A stretch of 64,000 nt of DNA from Streptomyces adelaidensis. Its GTDB lineage: Bacteria; Actinomycetota; Actinomycetes; Streptomycetales; Streptomycetaceae. The notes beneath the pieces are model-generated. The model was not told the origin of the DNA, did not search any database, and worked only from the letters and a program-made list of their open reading frames with translations. Of this stretch, positions 8,937 through 18,832 are shown in pieces (within the stretch, counting starts at the first letter, position 1; every line of letters starts with the position of its first letter). The position numbers and the translations under genes were made by a program. The stretch spans positions 1 to 64,000 of the forward strand of contig NZ_JAEMUX010000020.1 in the NCBI RefSeq assembly GCF_016598475.1. The letters run 5' to 3'.

Positions 8937-10237
8937 GAGATGCGCACCGGGTTCACCAGGTCCGCGATCAGTACCAGGAGCGTGAAGCACACGAAGATCC
9001 CGGCCACCACGTACGCGACGGGCATCAGCTTCGCCACGTCGAACGGGCCGGGGTCGGGCCGGCGCAGCACCTTGGCCGCGTTGCGGCGGACCGACTCCCA
9101 CAGGGCGCCCGCGATGTGCCCGCCGTCGAGCGGGAGGAGCGGGAGCATGTTGAACAGGAAGAGGGAGAGGTTGAAGCCGGCGAGCAGGATGAGGAAGCTG
9201 GCGAACTGCTGGCTGGCGGGGATGTCCATGGTGAAGATCTCGCCGCCGACGCGGGCCGCGCCGACCACACCCATGGGCGAGTCGGCCTCGCGCTCGCCGT
9301 CGCCGAAGGTGGCGTCCCACAGGGCGGGGACCTTGGACGGCAGGGAGAGCAGGGACTCGACGCCGTTCTGCATCATGTCGCCCATGCGGTCCACGGACTC
9401 GCCGAAGGAGAGCGGGAGGATGTCGGAGGCGGGTGTGAAGCCGAGCCAGCCGGCGTACACGTACTTGCCCTGGACGTAGCCGCCCTGGCCGTCGGTCTGG
9501 CTGACCTGGTTCTTGATGAGGGTGGGGGTCAGGTCGAGCCGCTCGCCCTTGCGCTCCACCGTGAGGGTGACCTGCTTGCCGGGGTTGTCACGGATGTCGA
9601 CCTGCAGGGCGGACCAGTCCTCGACGGGGGTGCCGTCGAACGCGACGATCTTGTCGCCCGGCTTCAGGCCCGCCGCCTTGGCCGGGGCCTCCTTGTCGCT
9701 GTCCTTGCACTTGGAGCGGTTCTCGGTCGCGGAGATGACGCAGTCCGAGACCTTGCTGACCGTGGTCGTCTGGGTCTGGGCGCCGAAGGACATCATGACG
9801 GTGAGGAAGATCGCGACGGCGAGGATCAGGTTCATGAACGGGCCCGCGAACATGACGATGACGCGCTTCCACGGCTTGCGGGTGTAGAAGAGGCGGTCCT
9901 CGTCGCCGGGCTGGAGTTCCTCGAAGGAGGCCGCGCGGGCGTCCTCGATGATGCCGCGGAACGGGGACGTCGAGCGGGCCTCGATGCGGCCGTCCGGGCC
10001 GGGCGGGATCATGCCGATCATGCGGATGAAGCCGCCGAGCGGGATCGCCTTGACGCCGTACTCGGTCTCACCCTTCTTGCGCGACCAGATCGTCGGGCCG
10101 AAGCCCACCATGTACTGGGGCACGCGGACGCCGAAGAGCTTGGCGGTGGACAGGTGGCCCAGCTCGTGCCAGGCGATCGAGAACGCCAGGCCGATCACGA
10201 AGACGACTATGCCGAGGATGAACATCAGGGTCGTCAT
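8933..10237 (-). CDS. Site-2 intramembrane zinc metalloprotease (RseP/RasP-type)
   Basis: M50-family proteases cut transmembrane segments of anti-sigma factors and signal peptides within the membrane. The 434-residue protein has HELGH at residues 24-28 (zinc ligands and catalytic Glu) in the first helix, a second hydrophobic segment [19 protein letters not shown], a PDZ domain around 190-260 ([16 protein letters not shown]), and the third-ligand motif [12 protein letters not shown] near 370. The ATG at 10237 overlaps the dxr stop by 4 bp, so the two are coupled. The stop codon lies inside the inverted-repeat element. Neighbouring isoprenoid genes are standard for actinomycetes and do not define its targets. 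Confidence 0.94.
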   Translation of the reverse strand: MTTLMFILGIVVFVIGLAFSIAWHELGHLSTAKLFGVRVPQYMVGFGPTIWSRKKGETEYGVKAIPLGGFIRMIGMIPPGPDGRIEARSTSPFRGIIEDARAASFEELQPGDEDRLFYTRKPWKRVIVMFAGPFMNLILAVAIFLTVMMSFGAQTQTTTVSKVSDCVISATENRSKCKDSDKEAPAKAAGLKPGDKIVAFDGTPVEDWSALQVDIRDNPGKQVTLTVERKGERLDLTPTLIKNQVSQTDGQGGYVQGKYVYAGWLGFTPASDILPLSFGESVDRMGDMMQNGVESLLSLPSKVPALWDATFGDGEREADSPMGVVGAARVGGEIFTMDIPASQQFASFLILLAGFNLSLFLFNMLPLLPLDGGHIAGALWESVRRNAAKVLRRPDPGPFDVAKLMPVAYVVAGIFVCFTLLVLIADLVNPVRIS

Positions 10238-11520
10238 GCACGGGCCTCCGCGGTCGTCCGCTCGGTGGGTTTGGCTGTCGAGGTGGCTGTCGAAGTGGTC
10301 AGCTCACGGGCCCTGGCTCGCGCCCAGGTCTCCGCTTCGAGGACGTCCGCCACGGTCAGGGAAGTTCCCGCTGCGGGGGTGCCGTGCTCCTCCACGACCC
10401 GCGTGACGGTCTCCATGATCGCGTTGTAGCGGAGGCCGCCGTGCAGGAACGCGTCGACGCACTCCTCGTTCGCGGCATTGAACACCGCCGGGGCGGTGCC
10501 CGCGAGCTGTCCCACGTGCCGGGCGAGTGCGACCGACGGGAACGCCTCGTTGTCGAGGGGGAAGAACTCCCAGCTGGACGCCTTGGTCCAGTCAAAGGCG
10601 GGCGAGGCGTCCGGGACGCGCTGCGGCCAGCCGAGGCCGATGGCGATGGGCCCGCGCATGTCGGGGGGAGTCGCCTGGGCCATCGTCGATCCGTCCGTGA
10701 ACTCAACCATCGAGTGGACATACGACTGGGGGTGCACGACGACCTCAATGCGATCGAAGGGAATGTCGTAGAGGAGGTGCGCCTCGATGACTTCCAGGCC
10801 CTTGTTGACGAGGGTCGCGGAGTTGACCGTGATGACCGGGCCCATGGCCCAGGTGGGGTGCGCGAGGGCGTCGGCGGGCGTGACGTCCGCCAGCTCCGCC
10901 TTCGTACGGCCGCGGAAGGGGCCGCCGGAGGCGGTCACGACGAGCTTGCGGACGTCGGCGCGGGTGCCGGAGGCGAGGGCCTGGAAGAGGGCGGCGTGCT
11001 CGGAGTCGACCGGGATGATCTGGCCCGGCTTCGCCACCGCCTTCACCAGCGGGCCGCCGACGATGAGCGACTCCTTGTTGGCGAGCGCGAGGGTGCGGCC
11101 CGCTTCCAGGGCGGCGAGGGTCGGGGCGAGGCCGATGGAGCCGGTGATGCCGTTGAGCACGGTGTGGCAGCCGGACGCGGCGAGTTCGGTGGCGGCGTGC
11201 GGACCGGCGAGGATCTCGGGCAGCGCCGCACCGGCCCCGTACGCGCCGGCCAGGGCCTCGCGCAGCGCCGGGACGACGTCCTCCCGGGCGACCGCGACGG
11301 TCCGCACGCGCAGGCGGTGCGCCTGCTCGGCCAGCAGTTCCACCCTCCCTCCGGCGGCGGAGAGCCCGGTGACCCGGAAGCGGTCCGGGTTGCGCAGGAC
11401 GAGGTCGATGGCCTGGGTACCGATCGAGCCGGTCGATCCGAGGATCACTACGTCGCGTACGCCGTCGACCGGATCGAAGACGAGATGCGGGTCGGCGAGA
11501 GGGGCTGGACTGTCGCTCAT
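10234..11520 (-). CDS. dxr: 1-deoxy-D-xylulose 5-phosphate reductoisomerase
   Basis: Dxr catalyses the second MEP-pathway step, converting DXP to MEP with NADPH and a divalent metal. The 428-residue product has the NADPH-binding [14 protein letters not shown] near residue 28, [12 protein letters not shown], the metal/substrate motif [13 protein letters not shown] and the ASGGPFRG loop, then [12 protein letters not shown] near the C-terminal part. The ATG at 11520 lies in front of a 213-bp gap toward the divergent lamin-tail gene, so the promoter of this unit is probably there. The C-terminus carries an extra Thr/Ala-rich tail ([20 protein letters not shown]). Confidence 0.97.
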   Translation of the reverse strand: MSDSPAPLADPHLVFDPVDGVRDVVILGSTGSIGTQAIDLVLRNPDRFRVTGLSAAGGRVELLAEQAHRLRVRTVAVAREDVVPALREALAGAYGAGAALPEILAGPHAATELAASGCHTVLNGITGSIGLAPTLAALEAGRTLALANKESLIVGGPLVKAVAKPGQIIPVDSEHAALFQALASGTRADVRKLVVTASGGPFRGRTKAELADVTPADALAHPTWAMGPVITVNSATLVNKGLEVIEAHLLYDIPFDRIEVVVHPQSYVHSMVEFTDGSTMAQATPPDMRGPIAIGLGWPQRVPDASPAFDWTKASSWEFFPLDNEAFPSVALARHVGQLAGTAPAVFNAANEECVDAFLHGGLRYNAIMETVTRVVEEHGTPAAGTSLTVADVLEAETWARARARELTTSTATSTAKPTERTTAEARA

Positions 11521-11733
11521 CCCCCCATTGTGGCCGCATCAGCCCTTCGGCAGGACCGCGCGTCCCCCTGTTGACCCACTTCGTGCCGTGTGCGGTTGAC
11601 GAGCGCATTTCTCCGTTTGTGAAGCGCGTGTGAAGACGGGAGTGATATGACTTCTCCTCAGCTGATCCGATTGTCGTATCAGCCGATCGTCGGTGGATGA
11701 CGACGATCGTGAACGAGGACCCTGGGGGGATCC

Positions 11734-12189
11734 ATGCACAACCGCATACGCTTCGCGCTGCCCGCGCTCGCCGGAGCCGTGGCCCTGACCGGCACCCTGC
11801 TCAGCAGCCCGGCGCAGGCCGCCGGCGGCGTGGTCATCTACCGCGTGTACTTCGACAGCCCCGGCAAGGACACCCGCTCCACCGCTAGCCTCAACGGCGA
11901 GTGGGTGCAGATCAGAAACACGAGCTCGAAGGCGATCTCGCTGAAGGGCTGGGTGCTCAAGGACCCCCAGAACCACAAGTACACGTTCCCGAACGTGAAG
12001 ATCGGGGCGAAGAAGTACATCAAGGTCCGCACCGGTTCGGGCACGGACACCAGCGCGACCAAGTACCAGAACCGCAAGGCCTACGTCTGGAACAACACCA
12101 GCGACACGGCGACGCTGCTGAAGGCGAGCGGCGCCAAGGTGGACTCGTGCTCGTGGACGACTCGGGACCCCAGCGACAAGTACTGCTGA
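11734..12189 (+). CDS. Secreted lamin-tail-domain protein
   Basis: The 151-residue protein starts with a signal peptide (hydrophobic core LPALAGAVALTGTLL, probable cleavage after AQA at about residue 29). The mature part is a single lamin-tail domain (LTD): GEWVQIRNTSSKAISLKGWVLKDPQNHKYTFPNVKIGAKKYIKV has the family features E-W-V-x-I-x-N and L-x-G-W. LTDs are often found on secreted nucleases and surface proteins; here it stands alone, so a binding or structural role is more likely than catalysis. Two Cys near the C-terminus may form a disulfide. The ATG at 11734 follows GGGGGGATCC. It is transcribed divergently from dxr. Confidence 0.85.
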   Translation: MHNRIRFALPALAGAVALTGTLLSSPAQAAGGVVIYRVYFDSPGKDTRSTASLNGEWVQIRNTSSKAISLKGWVLKDPQNHKYTFPNVKIGAKKYIKVRTGSGTDTSATKYQNRKAYVWNNTSDTATLLKASGAKVDSCSWTTRDPSDKYC

Positions 12190-12208
12190 CCCGGTAGTCC
12201 GGTACGGC

Positions 12209-12232
12209 CCCGCGCCCCTTGCGGGGCGCGGG
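12209..12232. terminator. Bidirectional stem-loop terminator
   Basis: CCCGCGCCCC and GGGGCGCGGG form a perfect 10-bp stem with a TTGC loop between the convergent lamin-tail and acyl-CoA dehydrogenase genes, 19 bp after the first stop and 6 bp after the second. Confidence 0.75.
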
Positions 12233-12238
12233 TGGCTC

Positions 12239-14179
12239 TCAGAGGATCGGGCGGTGGACGTTCTCCTTCTCACTCGGGCCCGGGGTCGCGTCGGCGATCC
12301 AGGGGCCCTCGCCCGACGGGTCGACCACGCCCCGCTCCAGCCACTCGTAGGCGCCGCCGAGTACGCCCTTGACCACCTTGCGGTCGACGTCGTCGGTGTT
12401 GCTCCACAGGCGGTCGAAGAGTTCCTCGACGCGGAGGCGGGACTGGCGGCAGAAGACGTCGGCGAGCTGGTAGGCCTCGCGGCCGTGGCCCTCGGTGGTG
12501 CGCAGGAGTTCGGCGCGTACGACGGCCGCGCTCATCGCGAAGAGTTCGGCGCCGATGTCGACGATCCGGCCGAGGAAGGCCTGTTTGGTCTCCATCCGGC
12601 CCTGCCAGCGGGACATGGCGTAGAAGGTGGAGCGGGCCAGCTTGCGGGCGTTGCGCTCGACATAGCGCAGGTGCGTCGAGAGGTCGGGGTGGCCGGCGGG
12701 GTGGAAGTCGCCGTACGCGCGCGGGAGTTGGCCGGGGCCGGCGACCAGTTTCGGCAGCCACTTGGCGTAGAAGACGCCCGCGTTCGCGCCCGCCTTCGCC
12801 TTGTCGGAGAGGGTCTTCTCGGGGTCGATGAGGTCGCCGGCCACGGAGAGGTGGGCGTCGACGGCCTCACGGGCGATCAGCAGGTGCATGATCTCCGTGG
12901 AGCCCTCGAAGATGCGGTTGATGCGCAGGTCGCGCAGGATCTGCTCGGCGGGGACGGCCCGTTCGCCGCGCGCCCGCAGGGAGTCGGCCGTCTCGAAGCC
13001 GCGGCCGCCACGGATCTGGACCAGTTCGTCGGCGATGCGCCAGCCCATCTCGGAGGCGAAGAGCTTGGCGAGGGCGCCCTCGATACGGATGTCGTTGCGG
13101 TCCTCGTCGGCCATCTGCGAGGACAGGTCGAGGACCGCCTCCAGGGCGAAGGTGGTGGCGGCGATGAAGGAGATCTTCTGCCCGACCGCCTCGTGACGGG
13201 CGACCGGCTTGCCCCACTGCTCGCGGACCGCCGACCACTCGCGGGCGATCTTCAGACACCACTTGCCGGCGGCCACGCAGGAGGCGGGGAGGGAGAGCCG
13301 GCCCGTGTTGAGCGTGGTCAGAGCGATTTTCAGGCCCGCACCCTCGGGGCCGACGCGGTTCGCGGCGGGGACGCGGACCTGGTGGAAGCGGGTGACGCCG
13401 TTCTCGATGCCGCGCAGGCCCATGAAGGCGTTGCGGTTCTCGACGGTGACGCCGGGTGAGCCGGCCTCCACGACGAAGGCGGTGATGCCGCCCTTGTGGC
13501 CCTCGCTCTTCGGGACGCGCGCCATCACGACGAGGAGGTCGGCGACCACGCCGTTGGTGGTCCACAGCTTCACCCCGTCGAGGACGTAGTCGTCCCCGTC
13601 CGGCACCGCGCTCGTCGCCAGGCGGGCCGGGTCGGAGCCGACGTCCGGCTCGGTGAGGAGGAAGGCGCTGATGTCGGTGCGGGCGCAGCGCGGCAGGAAC
13701 TTCTCCTTCTGTTCGGGGGTGCCGAACAGCTTCAGCGGCTGGGGTACGCCGATCGACTGATGCGCGGAGAGCAGTACGCCGATCGCCGGGCTGGCCGAGC
13801 CCACCAGGGCCAGCGCCTTGTTGTAGTACACCTGGGTGAGGCCGAGGCCGCCGTACTTGGGCTCGATCTTCATGCCGAGGGCGCCGAGTTCCTTGAGGCC
13901 GTTGATGACCTCGTCGGGGATGCGGGCCTCGCGCTCGATGAGGGCGCCGTCGACCTCGGTCTCGCAGAAGTCGCGGAGCTTGCCGAGGAACTGCTCGCCG
14001 CGCCGGACGGCCTCGTCGGTGGGGAGCGGGTGGGGGTGGATGAGGTCCAGGCGGAACCGGCCCAGGAACAGCTCCTTGGCGAAGCTGGGCTTGCGCCAGT
14101 CCTGGTCCCGGGCGGCCTCCGCCACCTGGCGGGCCTCACGTTCGGTGACAACGGGCTTCTTGAGGGGTGGTGCGGTCAT
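12239..14179 (-). CDS. Acyl-CoA dehydrogenase, long form
   Basis: This FAD enzyme introduces the alpha-beta double bond of an acyl-CoA in fatty-acid oxidation. The 646-residue length exceeds the usual ~390 and matches VLCAD/ACAD9-type proteins with an added C-terminal helical domain (about 430-646). Visible are the N-terminal segment IPDEVINGLKELGALGMKIEPKYGGLGL, the FAD-site ISAFLLTEPDVGSDPARL, DYVLDGVKLWTTNG, and the C-terminal INRIFEGSTEIMHLLIAREA. EGSTEI carries the Glu that serves as catalytic base in several family members. The ATG at 14179 has GGTGAG upstream; an in-frame ATG 13 codons earlier lacks one. Its promoter region holds paired direct repeats. Confidence 0.92.
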   Translation of the reverse strand: MTAPPLKKPVVTEREARQVAEAARDQDWRKPSFAKELFLGRFRLDLIHPHPLPTDEAVRRGEQFLGKLRDFCETEVDGALIEREARIPDEVINGLKELGALGMKIEPKYGGLGLTQVYYNKALALVGSASPAIGVLLSAHQSIGVPQPLKLFGTPEQKEKFLPRCARTDISAFLLTEPDVGSDPARLATSAVPDGDDYVLDGVKLWTTNGVVADLLVVMARVPKSEGHKGGITAFVVEAGSPGVTVENRNAFMGLRGIENGVTRFHQVRVPAANRVGPEGAGLKIALTTLNTGRLSLPASCVAAGKWCLKIAREWSAVREQWGKPVARHEAVGQKISFIAATTFALEAVLDLSSQMADEDRNDIRIEGALAKLFASEMGWRIADELVQIRGGRGFETADSLRARGERAVPAEQILRDLRINRIFEGSTEIMHLLIAREAVDAHLSVAGDLIDPEKTLSDKAKAGANAGVFYAKWLPKLVAGPGQLPRAYGDFHPAGHPDLSTHLRYVERNARKLARSTFYAMSRWQGRMETKQAFLGRIVDIGAELFAMSAAVVRAELLRTTEGHGREAYQLADVFCRQSRLRVEELFDRLWSNTDDVDRKVVKGVLGGAYEWLERGVVDPSGEGPWIADATPGPSEKENVHRPIL

Positions 14180-14218
14180 GAGGCTCACCTCGCCGCGAAT
14201 CGGGATCTCGGACCACAT

Positions 14219-14277
14219 CGGTTACTGATGCCGATGTCGGTTACTGATGGGTGCTACCCGATCGTTGGTACCCGATC
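14219..14277 (-). promoter_or_regulatory. Paired direct repeats upstream of acyl-CoA dehydrogenase
   Basis: CGGTTACTGATG occurs at 14219-14230 and 14238-14249 (19-bp period), followed by TACCCGATC at 14255-14263 and 14269-14277 (14-bp period). They lie 40-98 bp upstream of the gene start, where a fatty-acid-responsive regulator could bind. No known consensus was matched with certainty. Confidence 0.4.
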
Positions 14278-14320
14278 CGGGGTGACCCCGCCACCCCTCG
14301 CGTGCGAACGGCCGCGCCGC

Positions 14321-15130
14321 TCAGCCGATGTTCACCGAGTACGCCTTGGTGTCCAGCCGGCCGGTGCCCTTGAAGACCTCGGTGCCCGCCTCGATGCCGG
14401 AGACGTACTTGTCGTCGCTCAGCAGCTTGCGGCGGACCAGGGCCTGGGTGAAGGCGTCGAGGTCGAGGGTGGCCCTGGTGGTGTCGGTGCGGCGGACGAA
14501 CGAGAACACCTTCCAGCCGATGTCACCGGTGTAGATGTCCCACATGGCGCCGCCGAGGCTGACGCTGCCGTACTTGGTGCCGAGCGGGCCCGCGCCGCCC
14601 TGGCGGTTGAGCCAGATCATGATCTCGTCGGTGGGCTGGTCCTGCCAGTCCGCGGTGTTCTCGCTGTGCAGCCACAGGTCGTAGGCGACGTTCATGGTGC
14701 CGGGGTCGGAGCTGACCGTGAACTCCCAGGTGGTCTTCACGGGCTTGCGGTCGCCCACCCGGATGGGGAGCTGGGTCGCCGCCTTGTCGGTCTTCCAGCC
14801 CCAGTGCCAGCCGAGGACACTGCTCGCGTACGACTTCACGTCCGCGTCGGTGCCCTTGGCGCTGTTGGCCCAGCTGTAGTCCGTACCCCAGGAGATGGTC
14901 GAGCCCGAGCGGGATTCGTCCCACACGCACTGGGTGCCGGTGCCCTTGTCCTGGCCCCACAGATTGTTGTTCACGTAGTACTTGCCGAGCGTGACGGTGT
15001 CGAAGGCCGCGCACTTCCTGGCCTCCTCCCCGGCCATCGCGACGGTCACGGAGGCGCCGACCGCGAGCGCGGTGACGGCGGCTGCGCCGATCTTCGCCTT
15101 GCGGGTCGGCCGGGGGCGGCGGTGCTGCAT
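14321..15130 (-). CDS. Secreted GH12 endoglucanase/xyloglucanase (first copy)
   Basis: GH12 enzymes cut internal beta-1,4-glucan bonds with retention; some prefer xyloglucan. The 269-residue product has a twin-Arg-free signal peptide (KIGAAAVTALAVGASVTVAMAG) and a single catalytic domain with YYVNNNLWG, GTQCVW, DVKSYASS, DEIMIW (predicted nucleophile Glu169) and IEAGTEVFKG (predicted acid/base Glu251). No carbohydrate-binding module is attached. The ATG at 15130 follows GGAAGGACC; the open frame extends 31 codons further without a site. It lies divergent to a LacI gene whose operators fill the gap, next to an alpha-xylosidase, which suggests xyloglucan as substrate. It is only moderately similar to the second GH12 at 35673. 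Confidence 0.85.
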   Translation of the reverse strand: MQHRRPRPTRKAKIGAAAVTALAVGASVTVAMAGEEARKCAAFDTVTLGKYYVNNNLWGQDKGTGTQCVWDESRSGSTISWGTDYSWANSAKGTDADVKSYASSVLGWHWGWKTDKAATQLPIRVGDRKPVKTTWEFTVSSDPGTMNVAYDLWLHSENTADWQDQPTDEIMIWLNRQGGAGPLGTKYGSVSLGGAMWDIYTGDIGWKVFSFVRRTDTTRATLDLDAFTQALVRRKLLSDDKYVSGIEAGTEVFKGTGRLDTKAYSVNIG

Positions 15131-15366
15131 GGGGCGCTGGTCCTTCCGGGGGCGGATGTTCGCGTACGTGGTTCCAGTGGCCGCCGGGGGTGGGAAAGGT
15201 CGCCGTCGGATCGGCGGCCGCACCCCGTTCCCTGCCGTGGCCCGCGACGGCAGGTCGTGGTAGGCAGGAGGCCGTGACTCGGAGAGGGTGAACGGGGAGA
15301 ACGGGGGAGGACGGGGAGAAAACGGCGCCGTCCGGAAGGGGTGGCGTCGGCCGTCTCCGGAAGTCG

Positions 15367-15386
15367 TTGTCGAAGCGCTTCGACAA
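15367..15386. promoter_or_regulatory. LacI-type operator, site 1
   Basis: TTGTCGAAGCGCTTCGACAA is a perfect 20-bp palindrome with a central CG, the usual architecture of a LacI-family operator. It lies between the divergent GH12 and lacI genes. The same TCGAAGCGCTTCGA core recurs at 47074 and 47268. The rest of the 363-bp gap 15131-15493 shows only site 2. Confidence 0.8.
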
Positions 15387-15458
15387 AGTATGGACAGGTA
15401 CTCAGGGCCGGGCTACTGTCGTGCCACCCTCACGCACTCGTTGTCCGCTCCATCGCGC

Positions 15459-15475
15459 TGTCGAAGCGCTTCACA
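15459..15475. promoter_or_regulatory. LacI-type operator, site 2
   Basis: TGTCGAAGCGCTTCACA contains the GAAGCGCTTC core 21 bp before the lacI start codon, well placed for autorepression. One outer half is degenerate compared with site 1. Confidence 0.7.
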
Positions 15476-15493
15476 CAATGCTGGGAGAGCTGG

Positions 15494-16507
15494 ATGGTCA
15501 CCCTCGCCGAGGTCGCCCAGCACGCCGGAGTCTCGGCGAGCACGGTGAGCTATGTCCTCAGCGGCAAGCGGTCCATCTCCATGGGCACCCGGCAGCGGGT
15601 CGAGCAGAGCATCCAGGAGCTCGGCTACCACCCCAACGCGGGGGCCCGCGCACTGGCGAGCAACAAGTCGAACATCGTCGCGCTGATGGTCCCGCTGCGC
15701 ACCGACATGTACGTCCCGGTGATGATGGAGATCGCGATAGCGGTGGCCACCACGGCCCGCGCGTACGGCTACGACGTGCTGCTGCTCACCGGTGAGGAGG
15801 GCCCCGACGCGGTGCGCCGGGTCACGGGCAGCGGGCTCGCCGACGCGATGATCCTGATGGATGTCGAGCTCGACGACGAGCGGCTGCCGCTGCTGCGCGG
15901 CACCGACCAGCCGTCGGTGCTCATCGGGCTGCCGGCCGACACCAGTGGTCTGACCTGCGTCGACCTCGACTTCGGGGCGACGGGCGCGCTGTGCGTGGAG
16001 CATCTGGCGATGCTCGGCCACCGCGACATCGCTGTCATCGGCGAGGCGCCCGCGGTGTACGAACGGCACACCGGGTTCGCCGAGCGCACCCTCGACGGGC
16101 TGCGGTCCCGGGCCCGCGAGCTGGGCCTGCGCGTGCTGCACCGCCCCTGCGAGGGCGGCTACGACGCGCTGGCCGCGACCCTCGCCCGGATCTTCGACGA
16201 ACGGCCGGGCACCACGGGGTTCGTCGTGCAGAACGAGTCCGCGGTGGAGCCCCTGCTCGCGCTGCTGCGGCAGCAGGGGCGGGCGGTGCCCGAGGACGTC
16301 TCGGTGATCGGGATCTGCCCGGACCAGGTCGCCGTGCAGGCCTCGGTGCGGCTGACGTCCGTCGCCATCCCGGCCCAGGAGATGGGCCGGCGGGCCGTGG
16401 AGCAGCTGGTCGCCAAGCTGGACGGGCGGGACACCGACGAAGTGGCGCTGCTCGCCCCCGAGTTGACGGTCCGCGCGAGCACGGGCCCGCTGTCGGCCAC
16501 CGGCTGA
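15494..16507 (+). CDS. LacI-family transcriptional regulator of the xyloglucan genes
   Basis: The 337-residue repressor has an N-terminal helix-turn-helix (TLAEVAQHAGVSASTVSYVLSGKRSIS, residues 3-29), the hinge-helix region NAGARALASNKSNIVALMVP, and a periplasmic-binding-like sugar domain ending in VRASTGPLS. The ATG at 15494 gives the family start and has GGGAGAG upstream; the frame upstream is open through the operator region but not coding. Two copies of the GAAGCGCTTC palindrome precede it, and two more lie at the GH3/ABC locus 32 kb away, so it probably controls both xyloglucan segments. The inducer, perhaps a xyloglucan oligosaccharide, is inferred. Confidence 0.9.
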   Translation: MVTLAEVAQHAGVSASTVSYVLSGKRSISMGTRQRVEQSIQELGYHPNAGARALASNKSNIVALMVPLRTDMYVPVMMEIAIAVATTARAYGYDVLLLTGEEGPDAVRRVTGSGLADAMILMDVELDDERLPLLRGTDQPSVLIGLPADTSGLTCVDLDFGATGALCVEHLAMLGHRDIAVIGEAPAVYERHTGFAERTLDGLRSRARELGLRVLHRPCEGGYDALAATLARIFDERPGTTGFVVQNESAVEPLLALLRQQGRAVPEDVSVIGICPDQVAVQASVRLTSVAIPAQEMGRRAVEQLVAKLDGRDTDEVALLAPELTVRASTGPLSATG

Positions 16508-16568
16508 GCCCACCGCTGATGGTCAACACCCCGGCGTCGTAGGGACGTCGGGGACTTCTCTCCACCTA

Positions 16569-16599
16569 CCGCCCGGCCCGCCGGAGCCGAGCCGGGCGG
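16569..16599 (+). terminator. Stem-loop between lacI and GH31 genes
   Basis: CCGCCCGGC (16569-16577) pairs with GCCGGGCGG (16591-16599). It lies in the 123-bp gap and may end or attenuate the lacI transcript before the alpha-xylosidase gene. Confidence 0.5.
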
Positions 16600-16630
16600 G
16601 CCGCCACTCCTCCCTTCCAGGAGCCGTCTC

Positions 16631-18682
16631 GTGAATCAGCCTGCCGAGAACCAGCACCCGTCGGGCGCGGTCAGCCTCGCCCAGTCCTCCCCCACCGTCG
16701 GCACGTTCCGTGAGCGGGACGGCGCCCTGGAATGGAGCGGACGCCAGGAGACCCTGCGGATCGAGCCCTGGGGCCCGGACGCCGTCCGGGTCCGCGCCCG
16801 CCTCGGCGGCCCGGTCCTCGACGGGCTGCCGGGCGCCCTGCTCGACGAGGCGGAGTCCACCGAGAGCAGCCTCAAGATCGAGGACGGGGTGGGCCGGCTG
16901 ACCGTCGGCGCGCTCACCGTCGAGGTCGACGCCGAGGGCCTGATCCGGTACACCCGCACCGCCGACGGCACCGAGCTGCTGTCCGAGGCGCGCGCCCACT
17001 TCTGGTGGCCCGGCCCGCGTCTCTACACGGCGGTCGGCAACGGCTACCACCGCCTCGAGCAGCGCTTCGCCGCGTACGACGACGAGAAGCTGTACGGCCT
17101 CGGGCAGCACCAGCACGGGCGGCTCGACCAGAAGGGCCTGGTCCTCGACCTGGTCCAGCGCAACGCCGAGGTGGGCATCCCGGTGCTCACCTCCAGCCGC
17201 GGCTACACCCTGTTGTGGAACAACCCGGCGATCGGCCGCGTCGAGCTGGCCGGCAACGGCACCCGCTGGGTCGCGGACTCGGCCCGGCAGCTCGACTACT
17301 GGATCACCGCGGGCGACCCGGCCGACGCGCAGCGCCGCTACAGCGCGGCGACGGGCCGTACGCCGATGCTGCCCGAGTGGGCGGCCGGGTTCTGGCAGTG
17401 CAAGCTGCGCTACCGCACGCAGGACGAACTCCTCGCGGTGGCCCGGGAGTACAAGCGGCGGGGCCTGCCCATCGACGTCATCGTCTGCGACTTCTTCCAC
17501 TGGACGCACCTGGGCGACTGGAAGTTCGACCCGAACGAGTGGCCCGACCCGGCGGCCATGGTCCGTGAGCTGGCGGAACTCGGCATCAAGCTGGTGGTGT
17601 CGGTGTGGCCGTCGGTCTCGCCGCTGAGCGAGAACCACCACCTCATGGAGCAGCGCGGTTACTTCATCGGCACCCAGTACGGCCCGATGGCGCACGCCGA
17701 CTGGCCCGACAAGGAGGTCGCGTCGACGGTCCAGGTGGCCTTCTACGACGCGACGAACCCCGAGGCGCGCGAGTTCGTGTGGTCGCGGGTGAAGGAGAAC
17801 TACCTGGAGCCGTACGGCATCAAGGCGTTCTGGCTGGACGCCTGCGAGCCGGAGATCAAGCCGGGCTTCCAGGAGAACCTGCGCTACTGGGCGGGCCCCG
17901 GTCTGGAGGTCGGCAACATGTACCCGGCCGAGATCGCCCGCACCTTCCACGAGGGGCTCAGGGCGGCCGGCGAGGAGGAGATCGTCTCCCTCAACCGGTC
18001 GGCGTGGGCGGGCAGTCAGCGTTGGGGCGCCGCCCTGTGGTCCGGTGACATCGGCACCGACTTCCCGACCCTGCGCCGCCAGATCGCGGCGGGCCTCAAC
18101 ACGGCTCTGTCCGGCATCCCCTGGTGGAACACCGACATCGGCGGCTTCCACGGCGGCGACCCGGACGACCCGGCGTACCGCGAGGTCATGGTCCGCTGGT
18201 TCCAGTTCGGCGCCTTCTCCCCGCTGATGCGCCTGCACGGCTTCCGCGATCCCGGCATGCCGCTGGGCCCGGCCATGACCGGCGGCCCCAACGAGGTCTG
18301 GTCGTACGGCGAGGAGGCCGGGGCGATCCTGGAGCGGTATCTGCGGCTGCGGGAGCGGCTGAAGCCGTATGTGCTGCGGGTCATGCGGGAGGCGCACGAG
18401 GAGGGGCTGCCCGTCATGCGGCCGCTGTTCCTGGAGTTCCCCGGGGACGAGCGGGCCTGGTCGGTCGACGACGCGTATCTGTTCGGGCGGGACGTGCTGG
18501 TCGCGCCGGTGCTGGAGGCGGGGGCGACGACCTGGACGACGTACCTTCCGGCGGGGGCGCGCTGGAGCGACGCCTGGACCTCGGAGACGTACGAGGGCGG
18601 GCAGTCGGTGACCGTCGACGCTCCGCTGGACCGGATTCCGCTGTTCCTGCGGGACGGGGCGTCTTTGCCGATCGCCGAGTAG
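16631..18682 (+). CDS. GH31 alpha-xylosidase
   Basis: GH31 alpha-xylosidases remove the non-reducing-end alpha-1,6-xylose from xyloglucan oligosaccharides. The 683-residue protein has a beta-sandwich N-domain, then the barrel with GFWQCKLRYRTQDELL (typical of the xylosidase rather than alpha-glucosidase branch), KAFWLDACEPE with predicted nucleophile Asp403, and ALWSGDIGTDF with predicted acid/base Asp473, then C-terminal beta domains. It has no signal peptide, so it should act on imported oligosaccharides. The GTG at 16631 has AGGAG at good spacing. It follows the LacI gene on the same strand. Beta-galactosidase, fucosidase and GH3 partners are encoded at 36-50 kb. Confidence 0.92.
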   Translation: MNQPAENQHPSGAVSLAQSSPTVGTFRERDGALEWSGRQETLRIEPWGPDAVRVRARLGGPVLDGLPGALLDEAESTESSLKIEDGVGRLTVGALTVEVDAEGLIRYTRTADGTELLSEARAHFWWPGPRLYTAVGNGYHRLEQRFAAYDDEKLYGLGQHQHGRLDQKGLVLDLVQRNAEVGIPVLTSSRGYTLLWNNPAIGRVELAGNGTRWVADSARQLDYWITAGDPADAQRRYSAATGRTPMLPEWAAGFWQCKLRYRTQDELLAVAREYKRRGLPIDVIVCDFFHWTHLGDWKFDPNEWPDPAAMVRELAELGIKLVVSVWPSVSPLSENHHLMEQRGYFIGTQYGPMAHADWPDKEVASTVQVAFYDATNPEAREFVWSRVKENYLEPYGIKAFWLDACEPEIKPGFQENLRYWAGPGLEVGNMYPAEIARTFHEGLRAAGEEEIVSLNRSAWAGSQRWGAALWSGDIGTDFPTLRRQIAAGLNTALSGIPWWNTDIGGFHGGDPDDPAYREVMVRWFQFGAFSPLMRLHGFRDPGMPLGPAMTGGPNEVWSYGEEAGAILERYLRLRERLKPYVLRVMREAHEEGLPVMRPLFLEFPGDERAWSVDDAYLFGRDVLVAPVLEAGATTWTTYLPAGARWSDAWTSETYEGGQSVTVDAPLDRIPLFLRDGASLPIAE

Positions 18683-18832
18683 GCGCCGGCCGGGGGCGGC
18701 GGGGACTCGGCGGCTCGGCGGTTACGTGCCGCTGTGCCCTGCCGTGCCACCCCAGTCGCCTGTGCCGCCGGTGCCGCCTGTGCCGCACCTGGCGGCACGA
18801 CTGCCCGCCGCCGGGTACGGCTGTGGTGGCGG

